Below are positions 26,353 through 34,324 of a stretch of DNA of 64,000 bases, piece after piece. Made by a program: the position numbers and the translations under genes. Location: assembly GCF_001766835.1 (NCBI RefSeq), contig NZ_LKEU01000036.1, forward strand, positions 1 through 64,000, given 5' to 3'. The notes beneath the pieces are model-generated. The model did no database searches, was not told where the DNA came from, and saw only the letters and a list, made by a program, of their open reading frames with translations. Each line of letters begins with the position of its first letter. Positions within the stretch are counted from its first letter, which is position 1. The DNA is from Acetobacterium wieringae. GTDB lineage: Bacteria; Bacillota; Clostridia; Eubacteriales; Eubacteriaceae.

Positions 26353-26886
26353 ATGATTGAAATACGATGGCATGGACGCGGCGGGCAAGGGGCCTTTACC
26401 GCTGCTAAAATTTTGGGGGCCGCTTCATTAATCGACAATAAATTTTCGCTGGCTTTTCCTTCTTTTGGCCCCGAACGCCGCGGTGCGCCAATTCAGGCCT
26501 TTAATAAAATTGATACGCAGGCAATTATCAATCGGAGTGAAATTAAAGCCTGTGATTATTTAATCTTTCTGGATGACAGTTTGTTCTCTTTTGATTATTT
26601 AAACGATCTGAAAGACGATGGCATCGCCCTGATTAACACCGCAACCCCAGAAAAATTTCGTGATTTTTCACAGATCCAGACAATTGATGCAAATCTGATT
26701 GCCCTTAACATAATCAAAAAGCCCCTCAGTAACACAGCAATGCTCGGAGCCCTGGCAAGTATCTCTGACGATGTTTCGCTATCATCATTGCAGCAGGCCA
26801 GTAATCAGTATTTGTCGGCAACCCACGCGGCCAAAAACCAGTTGATTCTACAAGAATCCTATGATCATTTTAAGGAGGTTTACTAA
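26353..26886 (+). CDS. 2-oxoacid:ferredoxin oxidoreductase gamma subunit
   Basis: Gamma subunit (177 residues) of a four-subunit TPP/Fe-S oxidoreductase; it helps bind CoA. RWHGRGGQGAFTAAKIL and PSFGPERRGAP are signature motifs. GAGGAAA precedes ATG 26353. Order gamma-delta-alpha-beta matches porCDAB/vorCDAB operons. It ends directly against the ATG of the delta gene. Confidence 0.92.
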   Translation: MIEIRWHGRGGQGAFTAAKILGAASLIDNKFSLAFPSFGPERRGAPIQAFNKIDTQAIINRSEIKACDYLIFLDDSLFSFDYLNDLKDDGIALINTATPEKFRDFSQIQTIDANLIALNIIKKPLSNTAMLGALASISDDVSLSSLQQASNQYLSATHAAKNQLILQESYDHFKEVY

Positions 26887-27189
26887 ATGAGCAAGCCTTA
26901 TTTACGACATTATCAGAAACCCCAAAAATTGTCAGATTACCCCTTAGGCACTGCCAGTGAAGCCGGCTATCTGGTTACAAAAAATTGCGGCTGGCGAAAT
27001 GAACGTCCGATTATCGTTACGAGTGAATGCATCAACTGCCTGCAATGTTATCTTTACTGTCCCGACGGTGTTATTTTTAAAACAGCTGATGGGTTGGATA
27101 TTGACTACGACTTTTGCAAGGGTTGCGGCATCTGTGAAAAAGTCTGTCCCAAGCAAGCCATTAAAATGGAGGTAGAAACAAATGACTAA
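26887..27189 (+). CDS. 2-oxoacid:ferredoxin oxidoreductase delta (2x 4Fe-4S) subunit
   Basis: A 100-residue ferredoxin-like subunit that passes electrons to ferredoxin. It carries two 4Fe-4S motifs, CINCLQCYLYCP and CKGCGICEKVCP. AAGGAGG lies before ATG 26887 and overlaps the gamma gene end; the alpha gene starts 8 nt before its stop. Confidence 0.92.
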   Translation: MSKPYLRHYQKPQKLSDYPLGTASEAGYLVTKNCGWRNERPIIVTSECINCLQCYLYCPDGVIFKTADGLDIDYDFCKGCGICEKVCPKQAIKMEVETND

Positions 27190-28351
27190 AGCATTTTTAT
27201 CAGGCAATGATGCCTTTGCCGAAGGGGTTCGGTTGGCCCGCCCCCAGGTTATTTCGATTTACCCGATCACCCCGCAGACAACAGTGGTCGAGCGAATTTC
27301 TGAAATGGTGGAAGACAGCAGTTTAAAAAGCGAACTGATCCACGTTGAATCGGAACACTCCGCTCTATCCTGTGCCATTGGTGCCAGTGCCATGGGCGCC
27401 CGCACCTTTACGGCGACCTCTTCACAGGGTCTGCTGTACATGGCGGAATGTTTGCACTATGCCAGCGGCGGTCGCTTTCCGATCGTGATGATGAATGCCA
27501 ACCGCTCCACTGCCTTACCCTGGAATATTTATGGCGACCAGCGGGATTCCCTCTCACAGCTTGACTGTGGCTGGATCCAGGTGTATGTTGAAGATGCCCA
27601 GGAAAGCCTGGACATGGCCCTGCAAAGCTACCATATTGCCGAAAACCCCTTGGTATCAACCCCGGTTATGGTCAATTTGGATGGCTTCGTGCTGACCCAT
27701 ACCTACGAAACCGTGGAAATCCCCAGTCAGACCGATGCTGACCGCTTTTTGCCACCCTTTCAAACTGAGAACAAAATGAGTCTGGATAACCCGAAAAACC
27801 TGGCTTTTAGCGTTGGTCCCGACAATAATATGGAATTTAAATATCTCCAGCACAAAGCCATATTGGGCAGCAAACGGATTATCGAAGAAACCGATGCGAA
27901 ATTTGCCGAAATTTTTGGCCGCAGTTATGGTGGACTGACCCAGGGTTACCGTCTTGACGATGCCGATTATATCCTGATTACCCTGGGCAGTATCACCGGC
28001 CTTTGCCGCGAGGTGGTTGATGAGTTGCGTGAGCGTGGCGAAAAGGTCGGCCTGCTCAAGCTCCGTTTTTTAAGGCCCTTTCCCAGTGATGATCTGGTTG
28101 CGGCACTGGGATCAGCAAAAGCTGTTGGGGTGTTGGAAAAAGATATTTCCTTTGGTTATGAAGGCACCGTCTATACCAATGTTAACTCGGTTATTGCAAA
28201 GAATGGCTTACGTCTGGAAACTTATAATTTCATTGCCGGTCTCGGCGGCCGTGATATCAGCCGGGAAAACATCACCGCAATCTTTCGCCATCTGCAAACA
28301 GGTGGGCAACATGTTAATTTTATCGGACTGGGGATGACCATTGATGACTAA
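27182..28351 (+). CDS. 2-oxoacid:ferredoxin oxidoreductase alpha subunit
   Basis: Alpha subunit of 389 residues. PITPQTTVVERI near the start, ESEHSALSCAIGASAMGA and NRSTALPWNIYGDQRDSL place it with the pyruvate/2-oxoisovalerate (PorA/VorA) branch. Substrate side chain cannot be read from sequence alone. An aminotransferase and an acyl-CoA ligase in the same operon suggest amino-acid-derived oxoacids. GGAGG is inside the delta gene. Confidence 0.92.
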   Translation: MTKAFLSGNDAFAEGVRLARPQVISIYPITPQTTVVERISEMVEDSSLKSELIHVESEHSALSCAIGASAMGARTFTATSSQGLLYMAECLHYASGGRFPIVMMNANRSTALPWNIYGDQRDSLSQLDCGWIQVYVEDAQESLDMALQSYHIAENPLVSTPVMVNLDGFVLTHTYETVEIPSQTDADRFLPPFQTENKMSLDNPKNLAFSVGPDNNMEFKYLQHKAILGSKRIIEETDAKFAEIFGRSYGGLTQGYRLDDADYILITLGSITGLCREVVDELRERGEKVGLLKLRFLRPFPSDDLVAALGSAKAVGVLEKDISFGYEGTVYTNVNSVIAKNGLRLETYNFIAGLGGRDISRENITAIFRHLQTGGQHVNFIGLGMTIDD

Positions 28352-29255
28352 TAAAATAACTGCAAAAACGATCACGGATAGTGAATTTTTTTATGGCCAT
28401 AAGGCCTGCGCCGGTTGCGGTGGCAGTCTGGCCGTGCGGATCGCTCTTAAAGTTCTGGGCGAGAGGGCTATTTCGGTACTGCCAGCCGGCTGTATGTCGG
28501 CGGTTGGATTTAATTATCCGCATTTGTGTTTTAGCAATAATTCGATCATTTCCACCTTTGCCGGAACCGCTTCGATGCTGACCGGTGTTGAAGCTGGTGC
28601 CCGGGCGGTTGGGATTAAGAATTTCAAAGCGGTCGGGTTGGCCGGCGATGGCGGAACTGCCGATATCGGCATTCAGGCCTTATCCGGGGCGATTGACCGC
28701 AACGATGATATTCTCTATATCTGCTACGATAATGAAGCCTATATGAATACCGGTATCCAAAAGAGCGGTTTAACCCCGTTTGGCGCCAAAACAACCACGA
28801 CCCCCAGCGGTGAAAATATTCACGGTAATCTACGCCCCAAAAAAAATCTCTTTGAGATTGTGGCAGCCCATAATATTTCCTATGCTGCCACCGCCAGTAT
28901 CGGGAATCTTCCCGATTTTATCAATAAGATTGAAAAGGCTTCAAAAATAAAGGGCACAACCTACATCCATGTGGTCGCCCCCTGCCCGATTGGTTGGGGC
29001 ATTCCCGTCAATGAAACCATTGAGATCGCCAGAAAAATGATCGATTGCGGTTTGTGGTATCTGGCCGAATACGAAAACGGACAGTTTACACTTAATAAAA
29101 ACCCCCGCGACTTTTCATCAATTAAAGATTATCTGCTATCACAAGGTCGCTTTAAACATTTAGACGATGCAGACATTGAAATACTGGCAGTACAGCGGGA
29201 TGCAAAGTGGGCAGCGATACAAAAAAATTGGAATACCACCAAGGAGGAATTATGA
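28344..29255 (+). CDS. 2-oxoacid:ferredoxin oxidoreductase beta (TPP) subunit
   Basis: TPP-binding beta subunit of 303 residues. CAGCGGSLAVRIALK, LAGDGGTADIGIQALSGA (the GDG-type TPP/Mg motif) and YDNEAYMNTGIQ are characteristic. ATG 28344 overlaps the alpha stop region; an adjoining TTG at 28341 is less likely. Together the four subunits oxidise a 2-oxoacid to acyl-CoA plus CO2, reducing ferredoxin, or run in reverse in an acetogen with abundant reduced ferredoxin. Confidence 0.93.
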   Translation: MTNKITAKTITDSEFFYGHKACAGCGGSLAVRIALKVLGERAISVLPAGCMSAVGFNYPHLCFSNNSIISTFAGTASMLTGVEAGARAVGIKNFKAVGLAGDGGTADIGIQALSGAIDRNDDILYICYDNEAYMNTGIQKSGLTPFGAKTTTTPSGENIHGNLRPKKNLFEIVAAHNISYAATASIGNLPDFINKIEKASKIKGTTYIHVVAPCPIGWGIPVNETIEIARKMIDCGLWYLAEYENGQFTLNKNPRDFSSIKDYLLSQGRFKHLDDADIEILAVQRDAKWAAIQKNWNTTKEEL

Positions 29256-30580
29256 GCGAGAAAAAATATTGGGATGAAAAAATCGAGACCCTGCCACGAG
29301 CAGATCTGGAAGAATTACAGCGTCGCGAATTAAAAGATATACTGACATTTGCCTACAGCAATTCTGCTTATTATAAAGAAGCCTTTAATGCGGCCGGACT
29401 GACCCCAGCCGATTTTAACCAGCTCGAAGATATTCAAAAATTCCCGTTTACCAATAAGGCCACCCAACGGGAACGGCAGGCCAAAGGCGGGCTTTTAGGC
29501 GACATGATTGCCGTCAGTGAAGATGATGTCGTTTTTGTGTCGGCTTCCAGCGGCTCAACCGGAGTGCCAACCCTCAGCCCCTTTACCAAACAGGATTTCG
29601 ACGAATGGCAGGATGTCGAAAGTCGCTTGTTTTATGGTGCCGGGATGCGTAAACATGACCGTTATGTTCACGCTCTGAATTTTTCACTATTTGTCGGTGG
29701 ACCGGATGTCATCGGGGCCCAGAATTTGGGAGCCCTTTGTATCTGGGCCGGAACTGTGCCATCGGAACGACTGCTTTTTATTTTAAAAGAATTCCAACCG
29801 ACGATTATCTGGACAACTCCATCTTATGCTTTGTATCTTGGCGAAACAGCCCTTAAAATGGGCATTGACCCTGCCAAGGATTTGGCCATTCGTACTATCA
29901 TTGTAGCCGGCGAGCCCGGTGGCTCGATTGGAACCACCCGGGAAACCATCGAAAAAGTCTGGAATGCCGAGCTATATGACTTTTTTGGATTATCAGATAT
30001 ATTCGGGGCCTGCGCCGGGATGTGCGAAGCCAAGGATGGCCTCCATATCGCTGAGGATCACATTCTGGTTGAAGTCCTGGATGTAAAAACCGGAGCACCC
30101 TTACCCGATGGTGAACGTGGTGAACTCGTCTACACCACCCTGCGTAAAAAAGCCCGACCACTGATCCGTTTCAAAACCGGTGATATTGGCTCAGTCAACC
30201 GCAAACCCTGCAGTTGCGGCCGGACCCACACCCGCATTAAAATTCACGGTCGCCTCGATGATATGTTTATCGTCTCCGGAGTTAACATCTTCCCCAGTGA
30301 TATTGAGTTTGTCATCCGGGGAACTGAAGGAATTACCGGCGAATACCTGATTCGTTTATACGAGCAGAATCACTCGGTTAAATATCGGCTTGAAATCGAA
30401 AAATCAGATGATAACAATGAACCGGATGACCTTTTAAAAGAACGGGTGGCCGCTGCGCTTAAAACCCGTTTAGGCGTAAAACCTGGTGATGTCACGATCT
30501 TAAACGATGGTGATTTGGAGCGGGCGACACATAAGGCAAAACGCTTAATCGATGAGCGAACCTTAATCTATGAAATTTAA
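29252..30580 (+). CDS. Phenylacetate-CoA-ligase-family acyl-CoA synthetase
   Basis: AMP-forming ligase of 442 residues. SASSGSTGVPTLSPF is the phosphate loop; YDFFGLSDIFG and RFKTGDIGSV are core motifs, and the C-terminal domain (FIVSGVNIFPSDIEFVI) is of the PaaK type. It overlaps the beta-subunit stop as ATGA behind AAGGAGG, so translation is coupled. Run toward ATP-consuming activation it supplies acyl-CoA to the oxidoreductase for reductive carboxylation; run the other way it would recover energy. Aryl or methylthio-alkyl acids are possible substrates. Confidence 0.88.
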   Translation: MSEKKYWDEKIETLPRADLEELQRRELKDILTFAYSNSAYYKEAFNAAGLTPADFNQLEDIQKFPFTNKATQRERQAKGGLLGDMIAVSEDDVVFVSASSGSTGVPTLSPFTKQDFDEWQDVESRLFYGAGMRKHDRYVHALNFSLFVGGPDVIGAQNLGALCIWAGTVPSERLLFILKEFQPTIIWTTPSYALYLGETALKMGIDPAKDLAIRTIIVAGEPGGSIGTTRETIEKVWNAELYDFFGLSDIFGACAGMCEAKDGLHIAEDHILVEVLDVKTGAPLPDGERGELVYTTLRKKARPLIRFKTGDIGSVNRKPCSCGRTHTRIKIHGRLDDMFIVSGVNIFPSDIEFVIRGTEGITGEYLIRLYEQNHSVKYRLEIEKSDDNNEPDDLLKERVAAALKTRLGVKPGDVTILNDGDLERATHKAKRLIDERTLIYEI

Positions 30581-30592
30581 AGAAGGTGCATA

Positions 30593-31765
30593 ATGAAACC
30601 ACTGAGTAACCGAACTGCTGACTTTACCGATTCTGTAATCCGACGGATGACCCGTATTTCCAATCAGTATAATGCGATCAACCTGTCCCAGGGATTCCCT
30701 GACTTTGATCCACCAAAACCAATTCTTGAAGCCCTGGAAAAAGCTTCCCATCAGGGGCCTCATCAATATTCCATTACCTGCGGAGCGCAAAATTTCCGGG
30801 AGGCCCTGGCGCAAAAACAGTCCCGGTTAATGGGCCGATCAATTAATCCGGAAACCGAAATTGTAGTGACCTGCGGGAGCACCGAGGCGATGATGGCCGC
30901 GATGATGACTGTCGCCAATCCTGGTGATAAGGTCATCGTTTTCTCACCTTTCTATGAGAACTATGGGGCGGATACCATTTTATCCGGTGCTGTTCCGATC
31001 TATGTCCCCCTTCATCCACCTGAGTTTAACTTCAATACGGATGAATTGGAAGCCGCCTTTAAACAGGATCCCAAAGCACTGATTCTGTGCAACCCTTCCA
31101 ACCCCACCGGCAAGGTGTTTAACCGGGAAGAACTGACGATTATTGCTGATTTGGCTAAAAAATATGATACCTATGTGATCACCGATGAAGTTTATGAACA
31201 TATTGTTTATAAACCCCATGAACACATTTATCTGGCTTCTTTACCTGGTATGTTTGAACGCACGATTTCCTGCAGTTCTTTATCGAAGACCTATTCAATC
31301 ACCGGCTGGCGGTTAGGCTATATCATCGCTCCGGAAACGATTATTGATGTCGCTAAAAAAGTTCATGATTTCTTAACCGTCGGTGCGGCGGCACCACTCC
31401 AGGAAGCTGCCACCGTTGGTCTGCAATTTGGTGATGACTATTATCTTGATTTGCGCAAACACTATACTGCCAAAAGGCAGCTCTTTTTAAACGGTCTTGA
31501 TGATATCGGCCTTGGCTACAGTACACCCCAGGGTGCCTATTATGTGATGATTGATGTATCCCCCTATAAAGCCGATGATGATCTGGCTTTTTGCACCTGG
31601 TTAGCCGAACATGTCGGCGTTGGGGCCGTCCCCGGCTCTACTTTTTTCAGGGAAGATGTCAATCACCTGATCCGCCTGCATTTTGCCAAAAAAGAAGCAA
31701 CCCTCTATGAGGCGCTGAACCGTTTGGCCGATCTTAAACAAAAATGGCAGAGACATTCTTTTTAG
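30593..31765 (+). CDS. Class I/II PLP aminotransferase
   Basis: Fold-type I aminotransferase of 390 residues. NLSQGFPDFDPPKPI, the NPSNPTGKVF motif, and PLP-lysine segment SLSKTYSITGWRLGY are clear. It resembles the kynurenine/methionine (YbdL-like) and aromatic aminotransferase group. In an operon with MetQNI and an oxoacid oxidoreductase it likely interconverts an imported amino acid (methionine is the simplest candidate) and its 2-oxoacid. It is the last gene before a terminator. Confidence 0.9.
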   Translation: MKPLSNRTADFTDSVIRRMTRISNQYNAINLSQGFPDFDPPKPILEALEKASHQGPHQYSITCGAQNFREALAQKQSRLMGRSINPETEIVVTCGSTEAMMAAMMTVANPGDKVIVFSPFYENYGADTILSGAVPIYVPLHPPEFNFNTDELEAAFKQDPKALILCNPSNPTGKVFNREELTIIADLAKKYDTYVITDEVYEHIVYKPHEHIYLASLPGMFERTISCSSLSKTYSITGWRLGYIIAPETIIDVAKKVHDFLTVGAAAPLQEAATVGLQFGDDYYLDLRKHYTAKRQLFLNGLDDIGLGYSTPQGAYYVMIDVSPYKADDDLAFCTWLAEHVGVGAVPGSTFFREDVNHLIRLHFAKKEATLYEALNRLADLKQKWQRHSF

Positions 31766-31776
31766 AAGTCTCTGCC
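31746..31776. terminator. Terminator ending the metQ operon
   Basis: GGCAGAGAC (31746-31754) pairs with GTCTCTGCC (31768-31776), followed by TTTTTATTT. The left arm lies within the last codons of the aminotransferase gene. It separates two converging genes. Confidence 0.85.
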
Positions 31777-31801
31777 TTTTTATTTCGCTATTTATTTGGC
31801 T

Positions 31802-32980
31802 TTATAAGTCATTTTTGATGGCCTTTTCCAGCTGATTCAGGGCCTGCTCCAGAATCAACCGGGGTGCCGCCATATTGATACGCTGAAAGCCATCGCCACC
31901 GGCGCCAAACATCGTTCCGGCGTCCAGCCAAAGCCCCGCCCGGTTGATAATTAAATCTTCCAGTTCCGAATTGCTAAGGCCCAGTTCACTAAAATCCAGC
32001 CAGATCAGATAGGTTCCTTCTGGTTCAATCAGCTTTACCTGGGGCAGCCGCTCTGCCAGGTACGTTCTGACAAAGCTTAAGTTATCAAATAAATAAGCCT
32101 TTAATTCCTCCAGCCATTTCTGCCCCTTTGAATAGGCGGCCGCACAGGCGACAATGCCCATAATACTGATCTCATTATAACCGCCTTTATGCATTTCTTT
32201 TCTAAACTTTTTGCGGATCTCCCGGTTCTCGATGAAAATATTGGAAACCTGAAGCCCAGCCAGATTAAAAGTCTTGCTGGGGGCGGTGCAGGTAATCGTG
32301 TTACTTAAGTATTCCGGCTTTAAACTAGCAAAAACCAGATGTTTAAAGCCCGGGTAGACAAAATCCTGATGAATTTCATCAGCAATGACGATGACCCCAT
32401 GTTTTAAACAGATATCGCCCAGGCGGGTCAGCTCTGCCTGGGTCCACACTCGCCCCACCGGGTTATGGGGATTGCAGAGTATAAATAACTTGACCTTATT
32501 CTCTAAGATCTTCTTTTCAAAGTCGTCAAAATCAATGCAGTAGCGGCCTTCCTCATAAACTAACTGGTTCACCACCAGATTCCGCTCATTGATTGTGATC
32601 ATTTCAGCAAAAGGATAATAAACAGGTTGCTGAATAATGATGCTGTCACCTGCATTAGTCAGCGCCCGGATGGCAGTAGCAATGGCGTAAACCACTCCGG
32701 GGGTGGTCACCAGCCAATCCGGCTGAATATTCCAGCCAAACCGGCTTTTAAACCATTCCTTCAAGATAAAGAAATAATCCTGGCCGCTTTCTGAATATCC
32801 AAAAATACCATGCTTGCTCTTTTCAACCAGGGCCTCGACAACCGGGGCCGGGGTCTTGAAATCCATATCAGCTACCCAAAGTGGCAAAAGCCCTTCTGGC
32901 ATCCCACGCCGATGGGCAAAATCATATTTAATGGAATTGGTATTATCCCGGGTGATTATTTCGTCAAAGTTATATTTCAT
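31802..32980 (-). CDS. patB: PatB/MalY-type cystathionine beta-lyase
   Basis: PLP C-S lyase that cleaves cystathionine to homocysteine, pyruvate and ammonia (MetC role in Bacillus). FDFAHRRGMPEGLLPLWVADMDF-like opening, NPHNPVGRVW, and the PLP lysine in TAPSKTFNLAGLQ are typical. Length 392. Its ATG overlaps the stop of the upstream cystathionine gamma-synthase as ATGA, and the pair forms the forward transsulfuration route. Confidence 0.9.
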   Translation of the reverse strand: MKYNFDEIITRDNTNSIKYDFAHRRGMPEGLLPLWVADMDFKTPAPVVEALVEKSKHGIFGYSESGQDYFFILKEWFKSRFGWNIQPDWLVTTPGVVYAIATAIRALTNAGDSIIIQQPVYYPFAEMITINERNLVVNQLVYEEGRYCIDFDDFEKKILENKVKLFILCNPHNPVGRVWTQAELTRLGDICLKHGVIVIADEIHQDFVYPGFKHLVFASLKPEYLSNTITCTAPSKTFNLAGLQVSNIFIENREIRKKFRKEMHKGGYNEISIMGIVACAAAYSKGQKWLEELKAYLFDNLSFVRTYLAERLPQVKLIEPEGTYLIWLDFSELGLSNSELEDLIINRAGLWLDAGTMFGAGGDGFQRINMAAPRLILEQALNQLEKAIKNDL

Positions 32981-34122
32981 TGGACCGTCTCCTTTAAAAC
33001 CCGATCGAGCTCATCGATCAGGTCATTAACACTTTCAATTCCAACAGACAAGCGTAGCAGGCGACTATTAATCCCCTTGGCTTCACGCTGCTCTTCTGGA
33101 ATATCGCCATGGGTCTGCAGCATTGGATAGGTGATTAAGCTCTCCACTCCGCCCAGACTTTCAGCATACTGAATCAGTTTTACTCCTTCCAGAATATGGT
33201 GAGCCGTTTTTTCGCTGTCCACTTCAAAAGAGATCATCCCGCCAAAACCCGTCGACTGGCGTTTGGAAATCTGATAGCCGGGATGGCTTTCAAGACCTAC
33301 ATAATGGACTGCCTTAATGCGTTCCTGTTGACATAGCCACCTGGCAATCACGCCGGCATTTTGCTGTTGTCGATCCATCCGAATCGGTAAGGTCTTGATT
33401 CCCCGAATTAATAGCCAGCTGTCAAAGGGTGCTAACCCAGCTCCGGTCGTTTTAAAAATAAAGCGCAGCTTGTCAGCCAGGGTTTTATCCCGGGTGACTA
33501 CAAAACCGGCAATGGTATCATTATGACCACCTAAGTATTTGGTGCCGCTATGGATTACAATGTCGGCACCTAATTTCAGCGGTTTCTGAAAATACGGGGT
33601 CAAAAAGGTGTTGTCAACCATTAACAGCAACTGATGTTTGCGGGCAATCTCGGCTACACCAGCCAGATCGGTGACCTGCATCATCGGGTTGGTCGGCGTT
33701 TCAATAAATAAAGCTCTGGTATTGGTTCTGATCAGCGGCTCGATTAACGAAAGATCGGCAGTATCAACCAGATCAAAGCTGATTCCATTCTTAATCGAAA
33801 TGTGATGAAAAAGCCGATGAGAACCACCGTAAAGATCGTCCGAGGCGATGATGTGATCCCCCGGGGAAAAAAGTTCCATCACCGCGCTGATGGCTGCCAT
33901 CCCCGATGAAAAAGCCATCGCATCGACACCTTCTTCCATCCGGGTCAGGATATTTTCGAGATGCTCCCGGGTGGGGTTTTGTTGTCTGGTATAATCATAA
34001 CCAGTACTCTCGCCAACCCCAGGATGAGCAAAGGTAGCCGTCTGAAAAATCGGGACACTGATGGCTCCGGTGTTATCATATTTATTATTGTTACCATGGA
34101 TGCATAATGTTCCAAAATCCAT
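32977..34122 (-). CDS. metB: Cystathionine gamma-synthase / O-acetylhomoserine-type PLP enzyme
   Basis: Cys/Met-metabolism PLP enzyme of 381 residues. FSSGMAAISAVMELFSPGD, VDNTFLTPYFQKPL and PLP lysine in HSGTKYLGGH are present. Pairing with patB argues for gamma-synthase (O-acyl-homoserine plus cysteine to cystathionine), as in the Bacillus metI-metC pair. GGAG lies six bases before ATG 34122. Its promoter carries the CATA-N9-TATG operator. It could also use sulfide directly. Confidence 0.88.
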   Translation of the reverse strand: MDFGTLCIHGNNNKYDNTGAISVPIFQTATFAHPGVGESTGYDYTRQQNPTREHLENILTRMEEGVDAMAFSSGMAAISAVMELFSPGDHIIASDDLYGGSHRLFHHISIKNGISFDLVDTADLSLIEPLIRTNTRALFIETPTNPMMQVTDLAGVAEIARKHQLLLMVDNTFLTPYFQKPLKLGADIVIHSGTKYLGGHNDTIAGFVVTRDKTLADKLRFIFKTTGAGLAPFDSWLLIRGIKTLPIRMDRQQQNAGVIARWLCQQERIKAVHYVGLESHPGYQISKRQSTGFGGMISFEVDSEKTAHHILEGVKLIQYAESLGGVESLITYPMLQTHGDIPEEQREAKGINSRLLRLSVGIESVNDLIDELDRVLKETVQ

Positions 34123-34147
34123 ATCATTCTCCATTCTTATATCAATT

Positions 34148-34201
34148 CATAGTGATTCAGTATGTTTAGTCAATACTAACCGATTCGCCTATTAATGTCA
34201 A
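34148..34201 (-). promoter_or_regulatory. Cystathionine gamma-synthase promoter with CATA-N9-TATG operator
   Basis: On minus: TTGACA (34201-34196), 17-bp spacer, TAGTAT (34178-34173), then CATACTGAATCACTATG (34164-34148). The outer four bases on each side match; the inner positions are less A/T-rich than at other sites. Confidence 0.65.
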
Positions 34202-34268
34202 GGTGATTCGACATGTCTATTCGATCACATCAATAATTTTTTCTTTTACTTAAGATCATTCAATTCAG

Positions 34269-34298
34269 TTGTATATCATATTAATTCCATAGTATAAT
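34269..34298 (+). promoter_or_regulatory. Promoter of the IscU-E1 fusion gene
   Basis: TTGTAT (34269-34274), 18-bp spacer, TATAAT (34293-34298), 27 bp before the start codon. No complete CATA-N9-TATG site is visible here. Confidence 0.55.
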
Positions 34299-34324
34299 TG
34301 TGATATATGCATAGGAGGTATATC

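Noticed and set aside
34269..34324. CATA-N9-TATG site at the IscU-E1 gene
   Set aside because: CATATTAATTCCATAGT differs at two of the eight outer bases and lies over the promoter, unlike the other sites.
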